A DNA stretch of 64,000 nt from Streptomyces sp. NBC_00433 (GTDB lineage: Bacteria; Actinomycetota; Actinomycetes; Streptomycetales; Streptomycetaceae). The notes under the pieces were generated by a model. It saw only the letters and a program-made list of their open reading frames with translations, did no database searches and had not been told where the DNA came from. The DNA is taken from the NCBI GenBank assembly GCA_036015235.1, contig CP107926.1, forward strand, positions 4,060,001 to 4,124,000, in the 5' to 3' direction. Positions 52,759 through 61,434 of the stretch are shown piece by piece (the stretch's first letter is position 1; each line of letters begins with the position of its first letter). The position numbers were made by a program, and so were the translations under genes.

Positions 52759-53967
52759 GTGCAGCGCATCTACGAATTTCTCCGCAAACACCCGACGTGG
52801 GTCGACAGCTTCTGGGCCGTCGTCCTGCTCGCGGCGTCCGCGGTGTGGATCGCCGCCGACCACTCGCCGTCGCAGGCGGCCCGCGCCGCCGCCGTCCCGG
52901 TGTCCCTCGCCCTGGGCGCCGTCGTCGCGCTGCGCCGCACCGCGCCGGAGAAGATGCTGCTGCTCGCGATCGCCACGGGCGCGGCCCAGCTCGCGCTGAA
53001 CGTGGAGCCGCCCAATCCCGGCGACGCCGCGATGCTGGTGATCATCTACACCTGCGCGTCGAACGGCGCGCGCTGGTCGTCGCGGCTGGCACTGGCCGCG
53101 GGGCTGCTGGCGACGCCCATCGCCATGGTGCGGTGGCCGCCGCACGAAGAGGACTCGACGATCTGGACGACGCTGATCCAGACCTTCTTCCTGACGGTGA
53201 TCTTCGCCTTGTCATGGGTGGTCGGCGACCGGCTGCGGACCCGGCGGGCGTATTACGCGCAGCTGGAGGAGCGGGCGGAGCGGCTGCACCGGGAGCGGGA
53301 GGCGCAGTCGAGGGCCGCGGTCGCGGCGGAGCGGGCGCGGATCGCGCGGGAGCTGCACGATGTGGTCGCGCACAATGTGTCGGTGATGGTGGTGCAGGCC
53401 GACGGCGCCGCCTATGTGCTGGATGTGGCGCCGGACCAGGCCAAGCAGGCGCTGAGCACGATCTCCAGCACCGGCCGCCAGGCGCTGGCCGAGATGCGCA
53501 GGCTGCTGGGGCTGCTGCGGGCCGGGGACGACGCGGGCGGGGAGTATGTGCCGCAGCCCGGGGTGGACCAGCTGGCGGATCTGATCGACCAGGTGCGCGG
53601 GGCGGGGCTGCCGGTGCGGTTCGAGGTCGCGGGGGACGCCAGGCCGCTGTCGAGCGGTGTCGAGCTGACGGCGTACCGGATCGTGCAGGAGGCGCTGACG
53701 AATGTGCGCAAGCACGGTGGGGACGGGGCCAGTGCCAGCGTCCTGCTGGGGTTCGGGGACGCGGCGCTCGACCTGCTGATCGAGGACGACGGGCGGGGCG
53801 GCAGGGACGGGCTGTACGAGCAGGGCGGCAGGGACGGGCTCGGGCAGGGCCTGATCGGTATGCGGGAGCGGATCGGCATGGTCGGCGGCACGCTGGACGC
53901 CGGGCCGCGCCCTGAGGGCGGTTTCCGTATCAGCGCGGTGCTGCCGCTGACCGCGGCGGGCAAGTGA
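52759..53967 (+). CDS. Sensor histidine kinase, NarL/DesK type
   Basis: 402 residues from GTG 52759. Four to five transmembrane helices occupy about residues 15-150, with no large external loop. A short coiled coil (LEERAERLHREREAQSRAAVA) precedes HisKA_3 with the phospho-His in RIARELHDVVAHNVSVMVVQA, and the HATPase domain (AYRIVQEALTNVRKHGG, EDDGRGG, GLIGMRERIGMVGG). No ribosome site is present, and a TACGCT -10-like element ends 7 bp before the GTG, so a leaderless message is likely. It pairs with the response regulator 16 bp downstream. Confidence 0.93.
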   Translation: MQRIYEFLRKHPTWVDSFWAVVLLAASAVWIAADHSPSQAARAAAVPVSLALGAVVALRRTAPEKMLLLAIATGAAQLALNVEPPNPGDAAMLVIIYTCASNGARWSSRLALAAGLLATPIAMVRWPPHEEDSTIWTTLIQTFFLTVIFALSWVVGDRLRTRRAYYAQLEERAERLHREREAQSRAAVAAERARIARELHDVVAHNVSVMVVQADGAAYVLDVAPDQAKQALSTISSTGRQALAEMRRLLGLLRAGDDAGGEYVPQPGVDQLADLIDQVRGAGLPVRFEVAGDARPLSSGVELTAYRIVQEALTNVRKHGGDGASASVLLGFGDAALDLLIEDDGRGGRDGLYEQGGRDGLGQGLIGMRERIGMVGGTLDAGPRPEGGFRISAVLPLTAAGK

Positions 53968-53983
53968 ACAGGAGAGGGATCTG

Positions 53984-54670
53984 ATGGCGATCCGCGTCAT
54001 GCTGGTGGACGACCAGGTGCTGCTGCGTACCGGCTTCCGTATGGTGCTGGCCGCGCAGCCGGACATGGAGGTCGTCGCGGAGGCTGGCGACGGCGCCGAG
54101 GCGGTCGAGGTGCTGCGCTCCACCCGGGTGGACGTGGTGCTGATGGATGTGCGGATGCCGCGGATGGACGGTGTCGAGGCGACCCGCCGGATCTGCGGCG
54201 GCGAGCGCGGCGGCGCCGAGTGCCCGCGGGTGCTGATCCTGACGACCTTCGACCTGGACGAATACGCGTTCGCCGCGCTCAAGGCGGGGGCGGCGGGCTT
54301 CATGCTCAAGGATGTGCCGCCGGACGAGCTGCTGGCCGCGATCCGCTCGGTCCACAGCGGTGACGCGGTGGTCGCGCCGAGTACGACCCGGCGGCTGCTC
54401 GACCGCTTCACTCCGATGCTGCCGGTCGCGGGCGGCGAGCCGCGGCACCAGGAGCTGGGCAAGCTCACCGAGCGGGAGCGCGAGGTGCTGCTGCTGGTGG
54501 CGACGGGCCTGTCGAACGGCGAGATCGCCCGCAAGCTGGTGCTGTCGGAGGCGACGGTGAAGACGCACGTGGGGCGGATCCTGACGAAGCTGGACCTGCG
54601 CGACCGGGTGCAGGCGGTGGTGCTCGCGTACGAGTCGGGGCTCGTCAGGGCCGGCGGCGGTGCGCTCTGA
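53984..54670 (+). CDS. Response regulator, NarL/LuxR family
   Basis: 228 residues from ATG 53984, with AGGAGAGGG upstream. The receiver has DD in MLVDDQ, phospho-Asp in VVLMDVRMPRMDG, and LILTTFDL and FMLKDVPPDE. The LuxR HTH is LTEREREVLLLVATGLSNGEIARKLVLSEATVKTHVGRILTKLDLRDRVQAVVLAYE. It is the partner of the upstream kinase. The stimulus is unknown. The receiver remnant at 5477-5595 resembles this family. Confidence 0.94.
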   Translation: MAIRVMLVDDQVLLRTGFRMVLAAQPDMEVVAEAGDGAEAVEVLRSTRVDVVLMDVRMPRMDGVEATRRICGGERGGAECPRVLILTTFDLDEYAFAALKAGAAGFMLKDVPPDELLAAIRSVHSGDAVVAPSTTRRLLDRFTPMLPVAGGEPRHQELGKLTEREREVLLLVATGLSNGEIARKLVLSEATVKTHVGRILTKLDLRDRVQAVVLAYESGLVRAGGGAL

Positions 54671-54684
54671 GCACGCCGGTGCGG

Positions 54685-55014
54685 TCAGGGCTCCGCCCGC
54701 AGGACGAGGTCGAGCAGGCCGGGGAAGCGGGCGTCGAACTCGGCCTTGCGCAGCCGGTTGAGCCGCTTGGGGCCCGCGTCGCGCTGTTCGACCAGGCCGG
54801 CGGCCCGCAGGGTGGCGAAGTGGTGGCTGAGCGCGGCCTTGCCGACCGGCACGTCGAAGGAGCCGCAGGCGCGGTCCCAGTCGGCGGATACGGCCAGCTC
54901 GCGCACCAGCCGCAGACGTACGGGGTCGGCGAGAGCACTAAGCGCCGTCAGGAGGGGTACGTGGTCGGGGTGGGTGTGGTCCGGGGCGGCCCGGTGTGCC
55001 CGCGGTGCGGTCAT
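54685..55014 (-). CDS. ArsR family transcriptional regulator
   Basis: 109 residues from ATG 55012-55014. Winged helix: LLTALSALADPVRLRLVRELAVSADWDRACGSFDVPVGKAALSHHFATLRAAGLVEQRDAGPKRLNRLRKAEFDARFPG. It has no ArsR-type CxC metal motif, so the ligand is unlikely to be a classic metal site. It is divergent from the quinone oxidoreductase gene with 110 bp between them, where repeated TGTTC/GAACA half-sites are found. Confidence 0.88.
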   Translation of the reverse strand: MTAPRAHRAAPDHTHPDHVPLLTALSALADPVRLRLVRELAVSADWDRACGSFDVPVGKAALSHHFATLRAAGLVEQRDAGPKRLNRLRKAEFDARFPGLLDLVLRAEP

Positions 55015-55052
55015 GCGTCCTCCCGGAGGTCGGGTGCGGAAATCAAACCGAG

Positions 55053-55082
55053 TTGCCGAGTGTTCGATGAAAATCTTACACT
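55053..55082 (+). promoter_or_regulatory. Promoter of the quinone oxidoreductase gene
   Basis: TTGCCG (55053-55058) and TACACT (55077-55082) are separated by 18 bp, a good fit to a housekeeping sigma promoter. A TGTTCGATGAA half-site sits between the two boxes. Confidence 0.5.
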
Positions 55083-55108
55083 CACCGATGTTCGCTCTTC
55101 ATTGAACA
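55061..55108. promoter_or_regulatory. Repeated half-sites between arsR and the oxidoreductase gene
   Basis: TGTTCGATGAA (55061-55071) and TTCATTGAACA (55098-55108) form an inverted repeat at 10 of 11 positions. An additional TGTTC (55089-55093) pairs with GAACA (55104-55108) at 10-bp spacing. The left site lies inside the promoter, consistent with repression by the divergent ArsR protein. Confidence 0.5.
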
Positions 55109-55124
55109 GCAAGGGGGAAGCGCC

Positions 55125-56096
55125 ATGCGCGCCATGATCTTCGAGGAGTTCGGCGGACCCGAGGTGCTGCACCCGGTGGACCTGCCGGAGCCCGTGCCGG
55201 GGCCGGGCGAGGTCAGTGTCGAAGTCGCCTACGCCGGCATCAACTTCGCCGACGTCCTGGCCAGAGCGGAGGGCTACCGGGTCGAGGCGCTCCCCTTCCG
55301 CCCGGGACTCGAGGTCGCCGGCACGGTGCTCGCCGTCGGCGAGGGCGTCACGGCCTTCACGCCCGGCCAGGAGGTCACCTCCTTCATGCCCGGCGGCGGT
55401 TACTCGGAGATAGCCGTCGCGCCCGCCGCGACGACCTTCCCGGTCCCGCACGGGCTCGACCTGCGCACCGCCGCGACCCTGCCGAGCGTGCTGCCCACCG
55501 CCTACGCCCTGCTGCACGACATCGCCCGCCTGCGCGAGGGCGACACCGTCCTCGTCCACAGCGCCGCCGGCGGAGTCGGCACGGTCGCGGGACAGCTCGC
55601 CAGGATCGGCGGGGCCAGCGCGGTCTACGGCGTCGTCTCCAGCTTCGACAAGGCGCCGCACGCCCTCAAGTCCGGCTACGACCAGGTCTTCCTGACACCG
55701 GGCTTCGACACCGACGTGCTGGCCGCGACCGGCGGGCGGGGCGTCGACATCGCCCTCGACCCGATAGGCGGCGACATCCTCCGCCGCACCCTCGCGGTCA
55801 CGGCACGCTTCGGCCGCCTCGTCTCCTTCGGCAACTCCGGGTCCGCCGCCCCCTGGCAGGTCGGCCCCGCCGACCTCTACCCGGCCGCCCTCACCGTCTC
55901 CGGCTTCTCCCTGATGGGCCTGGCCGCCGCCGACCCGCAGCGCCTGCGGGAGCTGGCCGACGCCGCCTTCCGCGCGGTGACCGACGGGGGCGTCGAACTG
56001 CCGGTGACGGCGGAATTCCCGCTCACGGAAGCGGCCGAGGCCCACCGCCTCGTCGAGTCCCGCTCGACCACCGGGAAGCTGCTGCTGCGGATCTGA
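55125..56096 (+). CDS. Zinc-independent quinone oxidoreductase (MDR superfamily)
   Basis: 323 residues from ATG 55125, preceded by AAGGGGGAAG. N-terminal GroES-like domain with VAYAGINFADVLARAEGY (no structural-zinc cysteines) and Rossmann domain with LVHSAAGGVGTVAGQLARIGG. This is the NADPH:quinone oxidoreductase type (QOR). The C-terminus VESRSTTGKLLLRI is standard for the family. It is divergent from an ArsR regulator that probably represses it, suggesting a response to quinones or other electrophiles. Confidence 0.92.
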   Translation: MRAMIFEEFGGPEVLHPVDLPEPVPGPGEVSVEVAYAGINFADVLARAEGYRVEALPFRPGLEVAGTVLAVGEGVTAFTPGQEVTSFMPGGGYSEIAVAPAATTFPVPHGLDLRTAATLPSVLPTAYALLHDIARLREGDTVLVHSAAGGVGTVAGQLARIGGASAVYGVVSSFDKAPHALKSGYDQVFLTPGFDTDVLAATGGRGVDIALDPIGGDILRRTLAVTARFGRLVSFGNSGSAAPWQVGPADLYPAALTVSGFSLMGLAAADPQRLRELADAAFRAVTDGGVELPVTAEFPLTEAAEAHRLVESRSTTGKLLLRI

Positions 56097-56114
56097 GCCC
56101 CCGCGCCTCCCGCG

Positions 56115-57248
56115 TCAGGGCAGGCGGGAGGCGAAGTCCGCGGCGGCCCCGCGGACGTCCTCCTCCGACCAGTCGAGGGCGTCCTTGGCGACGGTCATCT
56201 CCGTCATCGAGAGTCCCGGCAGGTCGGTCTCACGGAAGCGCCCGCGGCCGAAGACCGACTCGCGCGTCTGCTCGGCCTGCTGGAGCGCCGCCTCGTTCAG
56301 CACGTCCGCCGGGTAGGGCAGCCACAGCTGGAACTGGTGGGTGAACGGCTCGTCGGGATACGTGCGCGGCCAGGTCGCGCCGCCCTCCGCCAGCCCCTCC
56401 CGCAGGGCCCGGACCACCCGCTTGGCGTGCGCCACGTAGGACGGCAGCCGCGGCAGTTCGTTGCGCAGGCCCGCCAGCGCGGACAGCGCCGCCGGGAACT
56501 GCATGAAGAGCTGCCCGCCGTAGCGGTGCCGCCACGCCCTCAGCTCCGCCACGACGTCCGCGGACGCGGCCACCGCGGCGCCCGAGATGCCGCCGAGGGA
56601 CTTGTAGAAGCTCACGTAGACGCTGTCCGCGAGCCCGGCGATGTCGGCCGGCGAACGCCCGAAGTGCGGGGTGCACTCCCACAGGCGGGCGCCGTCCAGG
56701 TGGACCACGGCGTCCCGCTCGCGGGCCGCCTCGACCGTCGCGGTCAGCTCCTCCCACGTCGGCAGCACGAAGCCCGCCTCGCGCAGCGGCAGCTCCAGCA
56801 TCAGCGTCCCGAACGGCTCCTCGAAGTCCCGCACTTCCGCTGCGCTGGGCAGGCGCGGGTCGGTCGTCGGGTGGACCGTGCGCAGCCCGCTCACGGCGGT
56901 GAGCGCGGCGCGCTCGTGGCGCTCGGGGTGGGCGAGCGGATGCAACGCGACCGTGCGGTTGCCCGTGCGGCCGGACCAGGCGCGCAAGGTGGCCTGCTGG
57001 GCCATCGTTCCCGTGGGGAAGTACGCGGCCGCCTCCGTGCCCAGCAGCTCCGCGGTGCGGCGCTCCACCTCGCCCACGACGCTTGCCTCGTCGCCGTAGA
57101 AGTCCACCGGCGCGGTCGTGTCGTACGCCTCCGCGCCTTCTTGTGCCAGCCGCGCCAGTCGCTGCGCGATCGACTCTCTGGCGGGGTTCGCCAGCACCCT
57201 TGCGCAGCCCGCCATCGCGGCGAGCCGCCGCGCCTCATCCTCTGCCAT
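56115..57248 (-). CDS. Threonine aldolase / beta-eliminating lyase family PLP enzyme
   Basis: 377 residues from ATG 57246-57248; the open frame extends upstream only through repeat sequence. Fold type I features: YFPTGTMAQQATLRAW, VVHLDGARLWECTPHFGRS (the Asp that pairs with PLP) and the PLP lysine in VYVSFYKSLGGISG. It resembles low-specificity L-threonine aldolases, which cleave threonine to glycine and acetaldehyde, but the substrate is inferred. It converges with the oxidoreductase gene. Confidence 0.88.
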   Translation of the reverse strand: MAEDEARRLAAMAGCARVLANPARESIAQRLARLAQEGAEAYDTTAPVDFYGDEASVVGEVERRTAELLGTEAAAYFPTGTMAQQATLRAWSGRTGNRTVALHPLAHPERHERAALTAVSGLRTVHPTTDPRLPSAAEVRDFEEPFGTLMLELPLREAGFVLPTWEELTATVEAARERDAVVHLDGARLWECTPHFGRSPADIAGLADSVYVSFYKSLGGISGAAVAASADVVAELRAWRHRYGGQLFMQFPAALSALAGLRNELPRLPSYVAHAKRVVRALREGLAEGGATWPRTYPDEPFTHQFQLWLPYPADVLNEAALQQAEQTRESVFGRGRFRETDLPGLSMTEMTVAKDALDWSEEDVRGAAADFASRLP

Positions 57249-57284
57249 CCCCCGATTTTGCCGCACGCCTCCCCCGCCCCCGGG

Positions 57285-57715
57285 CCGGGTGCCCCTCGCG
57301 GTGCGTTGCCTGCCTGCGGCCCGGTGGGGGCCGGTCTCGCAGTTCCCCGAGCCTCCTGAGGCCCTGCCCCTTGCGGTGCGTTGCTTGGCTGCGCGTGCGT
57401 CGTGGCTGTGCGCGCAGTTCCCGCGCCCCTGGGTGGGTGCCACTTGCGGTGGCCGTTCGTCTTTCCCGCCTTTTCGGCGGGGCGCGCAGTTCCCCGCGCC
57501 CCTGAAAAACGCGTGCCCCTGGCGCAGAGGGCCCCGGCAGGGGCAAACGCCTGGCGCAGGAGGAAGCAGGCCCGAAGGGACGCGTGGGGGTACCCCCAGG
57601 CGAAGCTCTGGGGGAGAACGGAGCGACCAGCCCCCACCGGGCCGCAGGGAAGCAACGCACCGCAAGGGGCAGCACCCCAGGGGCTCGGGGAACTGCGCGA
57701 CCAGGCTCCCACCGG
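57285..57715. repeat. Dispersed palindromic intergenic repeat, copy C
   Basis: No gene lies in the 506 bp from 57249 to 57754. This copy has the most complete module set: several CTTGCGGTGCGTTGC boxes on the left, CCCCGCGCCCCTGAAAAACG, CCGGCAGGGGCAAACGCCTG, CGTGGGGGTACCCCCAGG (57582 on), GGGGGAGAACGGAGCGACC and GCAACGCACCGCAAGGGG on the right. It lies between two minus-strand genes. Confidence 0.75.
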
Positions 57716-57754
57716 GGCGGCGGGTGGGAAGCTGAGGCCGGTTGAGGCCAGGGT

Positions 57755-59413
57755 TCAACCGGCGCGGCGGTGGTTGGGGCGGGGGGAAGAGGAGCGGCTG
57801 CGCTTCTCGACGTACATGCGCTGGTCGGCGGAGTGCAGCACCTGCTCCGCCGTCATGCCGCAGCCGGCCCAGCCGATGCCGAAGCTCGCGCCGACGCGGA
57901 CGGCCCGGCCGTCCACACGGATCGGCGGGATGATCGCATTGCGCAGCCGCACCGCGAGATCGGCCGCGTCGGCCGGGGCGAGCCCGTCGGCGAGGACGAC
58001 GAATTCGTCGCCGCCGAGGCGGGCGACGGTGTCGCCGTCGCGGACCGCCCCGGTGAGCCGGCGGGCGACCTCGATGAGGACGGCGTCACCGGTGTGGTGG
58101 CCGAAGCGGTCGTTGATGGACTTGAAGCCGTCCAGGTCGCAGAAGAGGACGGCGAGCCCCTTCCCCGGCGCCGGATCGTTCTCGTCGGGCGCGACCGTGT
58201 GGATGTGCGAGTCGTAGCCGATGGCGCCGAGCGGCGCGGCCAGTTCGTCGGGGCCGTAGCCGTAGCTGAAGGCGAACTCGTCCGGGCCGTCCGCCTCGGC
58301 GGCGAGCGCGACGGCGTCCTTGTCCTGCGGGCGGGAGCAGAGCCGGGCGGAGAGCCGGGCGCGCAGCTCGGCGCTGTTGGGCAGGCCGGTGAGCGAGTCG
58401 TGGCTGGCGCGGTGCGCGAGCTGGAGCTCGCGGCCCTTGCGCTCCTCGATGTCCTCGACGTGGGTGAGCAGGAAGCGCGGCCCGTCCGCGGTGTCGGCGA
58501 CGACGGAATTGCGCAGCGAGACCCACACGTAGGAGCCGTCGCGGCGGGCCAGCCGCAGTTCGGCCCGGCCGCCTTCGGCGGAGGTGCGCAGCAGCAGGCC
58601 GACGTCCTCGGGGTGGACGAGGTCGGAGAAGGAGTAGCGGCGCATGACGGAGCTGCTGCGCCCGAGCAGCCGGCACAGCGCGTCGTTGGCGCGCAGCAGC
58701 TTGCCGTGCTGGTCGCCGCCCATCTCGGCGATGGCCATGCCGCTGGGGGCGTACTCGAAGGCCTGCCGGAAGCTCTCCTCGCTGGCCCGCAGTGCCTGCT
58801 GGTCGCGTTCGAGCCGGACCAGGGCGCGCTGCATGTTGGCGCGCATGCGGGCGTTGCTGATCGCGATGCCGGCCTGGAAGGCGTACATCTGGAGTGCCTC
58901 GCAGCCCCATGGCCCGGGGTGGCGGCCGGTGGAGGGGCGGTCGACGGAGATCACGCCGATCAGCTCGGCGCCGCCGCTCTGCGAGGACCGCATGGGGGCG
59001 TAGAGGCGGTCGCCGGGGTGCCATTCGTCGGCGAAGCGCGGCAGCGGGCCCTCGGTGTGCCACTGCGGCACGTCGTCGTCGATGAGGACCCAGCCCTCGG
59101 TGTGCGGGATGAAGCGCAGCGAGCCCCAGCGCTGCCCCATGGTGAGCCGCCGCTCCCAGGACGCGCGCGGGCCGACCTTGCCGGACAGCAGCGCCTCGCC
59201 CGCGGTGCTGCCCGCGAAGGCGGCGACGACGAGGTCGCCGTCGGGACGCACCAGGTTGACGGCCGCCAGGTCGTAGCCCAGCCCTTTGACCACCCCGTCG
59301 GCCACCGCCTGCAGGGTGTCGGCAAGGCTGCGTGCCGTGTTGAGGTCCGCCACGACCTGGTGCAGTTGACGCAAGGTCGCGAGGCGGACGTACGGCTCCG
59401 ACTCGGTATCCAT
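57755..59413 (-). CDS. cdgB: GAF-PAS-GGDEF diguanylate cyclase, CdgB type
   Basis: 552 residues from ATG 59411-59413 with GAGAGGGGC upstream. A GAF domain (about 15-205) and PAS/PAC (about 210-330, SFRQAFEYAPSGMAIAEM) are followed by a GGDEF domain with ARLGGDEFVVL intact and an RxxD inhibitory site (RDGD) five residues before GGDEF. A segment of about 50 residues (QDKDAVALAAEADGPDEFAF and onward) interrupts the GGDEF domain before LAVLFCDLDGFKSINDRFGHH; I recall a similar insertion in S. coelicolor CdgB. It makes c-di-GMP, which controls streptomycete development through BldD. Confidence 0.88.
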   Translation of the reverse strand: MDTESEPYVRLATLRQLHQVVADLNTARSLADTLQAVADGVVKGLGYDLAAVNLVRPDGDLVVAAFAGSTAGEALLSGKVGPRASWERRLTMGQRWGSLRFIPHTEGWVLIDDDVPQWHTEGPLPRFADEWHPGDRLYAPMRSSQSGGAELIGVISVDRPSTGRHPGPWGCEALQMYAFQAGIAISNARMRANMQRALVRLERDQQALRASEESFRQAFEYAPSGMAIAEMGGDQHGKLLRANDALCRLLGRSSSVMRRYSFSDLVHPEDVGLLLRTSAEGGRAELRLARRDGSYVWVSLRNSVVADTADGPRFLLTHVEDIEERKGRELQLAHRASHDSLTGLPNSAELRARLSARLCSRPQDKDAVALAAEADGPDEFAFSYGYGPDELAAPLGAIGYDSHIHTVAPDENDPAPGKGLAVLFCDLDGFKSINDRFGHHTGDAVLIEVARRLTGAVRDGDTVARLGGDEFVVLADGLAPADAADLAVRLRNAIIPPIRVDGRAVRVGASFGIGWAGCGMTAEQVLHSADQRMYVEKRSRSSSPRPNHRRAG

Positions 59414-59503
59414 GCCCCTCTCCGCGCCCTCGACAACAACTCCCGTGTTCTGTCCGAGACATCCGATGACACCGGCGGCACCGGTCTACACCGGCAACTG
59501 AAT

Positions 59504-59517
59504 CACAGCGAGCTGTG
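59504..59517. promoter_or_regulatory. Inverted repeat CACAGC-GA-GCTGTG upstream of cdgB
   Basis: Two 6-bp arms in perfect inversion around GA, 91 bp upstream of the cdgB start on the minus strand. Possible operator; binding protein unknown. Confidence 0.35.
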
Positions 59518-59551
59518 CGGTCGGTACACAGGGTCAACAATTACTGCGTCT

Positions 59552-59567
59552 TGTGACTCAAGTCACA
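59552..59567. promoter_or_regulatory. Crp/FNR-type site TGTGACTCAAGTCACA between cdgB and the flavin reductase gene
   Basis: This sequence matches TGTGA-N6-TCACA exactly and also the GTG-N6-GNCAC pattern reported for Streptomyces Crp, as I recall. The arms TGTGACT and AGTCACA are perfect inverted repeats. It lies 139 bp upstream of cdgB and about 156 bp upstream of the flavin reductase ATG, roughly midway between the divergent genes. The rest of 59414-59722 shows only the repeat at 59504. Confidence 0.6.
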
Positions 59568-59722
59568 CCATCGGGTAAGCATACGGACACAGAGGGTGCG
59601 GGGAGGGTCCTAGGACCAGGTCGGCGTATGAATGCGACCACAGCCCGATCCGCATCCTCCTACCGACCCGTAACGTGAGGAACGTGCTTCACACTTCACC
59701 AGACCGGCATCCTGGGACCACC

Positions 59723-60235
59723 ATGGCCCAGACCGTCGACACCGATGCCTTCCGCGCCGCGATGACCCGCCTGTCCGCGGGCGTCGTCCTCATCACCGCG
59801 CACGACCCGGACGACGGGCCGCGCGGCGAGGACGTCGGCATGACCGCGACCGCCTTCATGTCCGTCTCCCTCGAACCCCCGATGGTGCTGGTGAGCGTCC
59901 GGGTCGGGTCCCGGATGGACGAGCTGCTGGAGCGGCAGCCCCGCTGGGCCGCGTCCGTGCTCAGCGAGAGCCAGCGGCATATCGCCGGGCGCTTCGCGCT
60001 GCGCGGCCGGATCAGCGACCGGCTGCTCTTCGAGGACATCTCCTACTACCGCGGCGAGCACTCGGGCGCCCCGATCCTGGGCGGCGCCCTGTCGATACTG
60101 GAGTGCGAGACCGCACAGCGCGTACCGGCGGGCGACCACACGCTCGTCGTCGCCCATGTGCTGGCCGCCCGGACCCCCAGCGCCGACGGCGGACCGCTGA
60201 CGTACTTCCGCGGCCGCTACCGCTTCCTGCGCTGA
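59723..60235 (+). CDS. Flavin reductase family protein
   Basis: 170 residues from ATG 59723; GTGs at 59675 and 59684 would add 13-16 residues and fit a leaderless start behind TAACGT (59671-59676), so the true start is uncertain. Flavin-reductase-like split barrel: FRAAMTRLSAGVVLITAHD, GMTATAFMSVSLEPPMVLVSVRVGSRM, AGRFALRGRISDRLLFEDISYYRGEHSGAPILGGALSILECE. It supplies reduced FMN/FAD to a monooxygenase, which is not encoded nearby. It is divergent from cdgB around a Crp-type site. Confidence 0.85.
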   Translation: MAQTVDTDAFRAAMTRLSAGVVLITAHDPDDGPRGEDVGMTATAFMSVSLEPPMVLVSVRVGSRMDELLERQPRWAASVLSESQRHIAGRFALRGRISDRLLFEDISYYRGEHSGAPILGGALSILECETAQRVPAGDHTLVVAHVLAARTPSADGGPLTYFRGRYRFLR

Positions 60236-60262
60236 CGACGGCTCCGGCGGTGGCGGCCCGCG

Positions 60263-60694
60263 TCAGTCCCAGCCACCGCCGCCGCTGCGGCCGCGCTTGG
60301 TCTCGCCGCGCTGCTTCTTCACCCGCAGCCGCCGCTCGTTGATGCCGCGCGGGATCTTCGTCGCCCGCCGCACCTTCGGCGGCGGCGCGGTCGCCTCCGC
60401 CAGCAGCGCGGCCAGCCGGGTCAGCGCGGCCTCGCGGTTGCGCCACTGCGAGCGGTGCTCCGACGCCCGCACCGCGACCACCCCGCCGGTCAGCCGCCCT
60501 TCGAGCCGCTCCAGCGCCCGGCGCTTCCACACCGGCGGCAGCGCCTCGGTCGCGGCCAGGTCGAAGCGCAGCTCCACCTGGCTGTCTGTGGTGTTGACAT
60601 GCTGGCCGCCGGGGCCCGAGGAGCGCGAGAAACGCCATTGCAGCTCCGCCTCCGGCACGGAGACGGAACCTCGGATGGTCAGTGGCCCGGACAT
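60263..60694 (-). CDS. arfB: ArfB-like alternative ribosome-rescue peptidyl-tRNA hydrolase (class-I release-factor domain)
   Basis: 143 residues from ATG 60692-60694. The GGQ catalytic motif is in [24 protein letters not shown] lysine/arginine-rich C-terminal tail ([23 protein letters not shown]) is the part that in ArfB/YaeJ inserts into the empty mRNA channel of stalled ribosomes. No codon-recognition domain is present. It releases peptides from ribosomes that lack a stop codon. Confidence 0.9.
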   Translation of the reverse strand: MSGPLTIRGSVSVPEAELQWRFSRSSGPGGQHVNTTDSQVELRFDLAATEALPPVWKRRALERLEGRLTGGVVAVRASEHRSQWRNREAALTRLAALLAEATAPPPKVRRATKIPRGINERRLRVKKQRGETKRGRSGGGGWD

Positions 60695-60835
60695 GCCTCC
60701 ATGGTCCCGCGCCGACCACCGCTTCGTCACGGGATTTACCCGGCGTGCGGAACCAGCGCATCCCCCGTCCGCGTTCAGTCGGATGAGGGTAGTTTCGACG
60801 GCAACACCCAAGACCAACACAAAAGGGGACTTCCC

Positions 60836-61411
60836 ATGGCGGTAAGCCTGTCCAAGGGCGGCAACGTCTCGCTGACCAAAGAGGCGCCCGGACTGACGGC
60901 AGTGACGGTCGGCCTCGGCTGGGACGTCCGTACCACCACCGGCACGGACTTCGACCTCGACGCGAGCGCCATCGCGGTCAACGCGGGCGGCAAGGTCTAC
61001 TCGGACGGACACTTCGTCTTCTTCAACAACAAGCAGACGCCCGACCAGACCATCGTGCACACCGGTGACAACCGCACCGGCGAGGGCGAGGGCGACGACG
61101 AGGCCATCAACGTCAACCTGGCAGGCCTGCCCGCCGACATCGAGAAGATCGTCTTCCCGGTGTCCATCTACGACGCCGAGGCCCGCAGCCAGAACTTCGG
61201 CCAGGTGCGCAACGCGTACATCCGCATCATCAACCAGGCCGGCGGCGCCGAGATCGCGCGCTACGACCTGAGCGAGGACGCCGCCACCGAGACCGCGATG
61301 GTCTTCGGCGAGCTGTACCGCAACGGGGCGGAGTGGAAATTCCGCGCGGTGGGCCAGGGCTACGCGTCCGGCCTGGTCGGCATCGCCACCGACTTCGGCG
61401 TCTCGCTCTGA
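60836..61411 (+). CDS. terD: TerD family tellurium/stress resistance protein
   Basis: 191 residues from ATG 60836 behind AAAAGGGGA. Family motifs: [69 protein letters not shown] (calcium-binding acidic loop), [24 protein letters not shown]. TerD proteins bind Ca2+ and are linked to tellurite and phage resistance and to differentiation in Streptomyces. TAGTTT at 60790-60795 may be the -10 box. A strong terminator follows. Confidence 0.95.
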   Translation: MAVSLSKGGNVSLTKEAPGLTAVTVGLGWDVRTTTGTDFDLDASAIAVNAGGKVYSDGHFVFFNNKQTPDQTIVHTGDNRTGEGEGDDEAINVNLAGLPADIEKIVFPVSIYDAEARSQNFGQVRNAYIRIINQAGGAEIARYDLSEDAATETAMVFGELYRNGAEWKFRAVGQGYASGLVGIATDFGVSL

Positions 61412-61434
61412 CCCGCTGACCCAGGTGTGACGAG

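Noticed and set aside
51343..53145. Minus-strand frame extending the duplication mini-gene upstream
   Set aside because: It overlaps the DUF2520 gene in another frame and the repeat region; only the ATG at 51340-51342 is consistent with the duplication.
57249..57758. N-terminal extension of the threonine-aldolase-like gene
   Set aside because: The added sequence is translated repeat copy C; the catalytic fold begins at ATG 57246-57248.
59552..59567. BldD box upstream of cdgB
   Set aside because: TGAC-N4-GTCA resembles the BldD core but the spacing is one base short; the exact TGTGA-N6-TCACA match fits Crp better.
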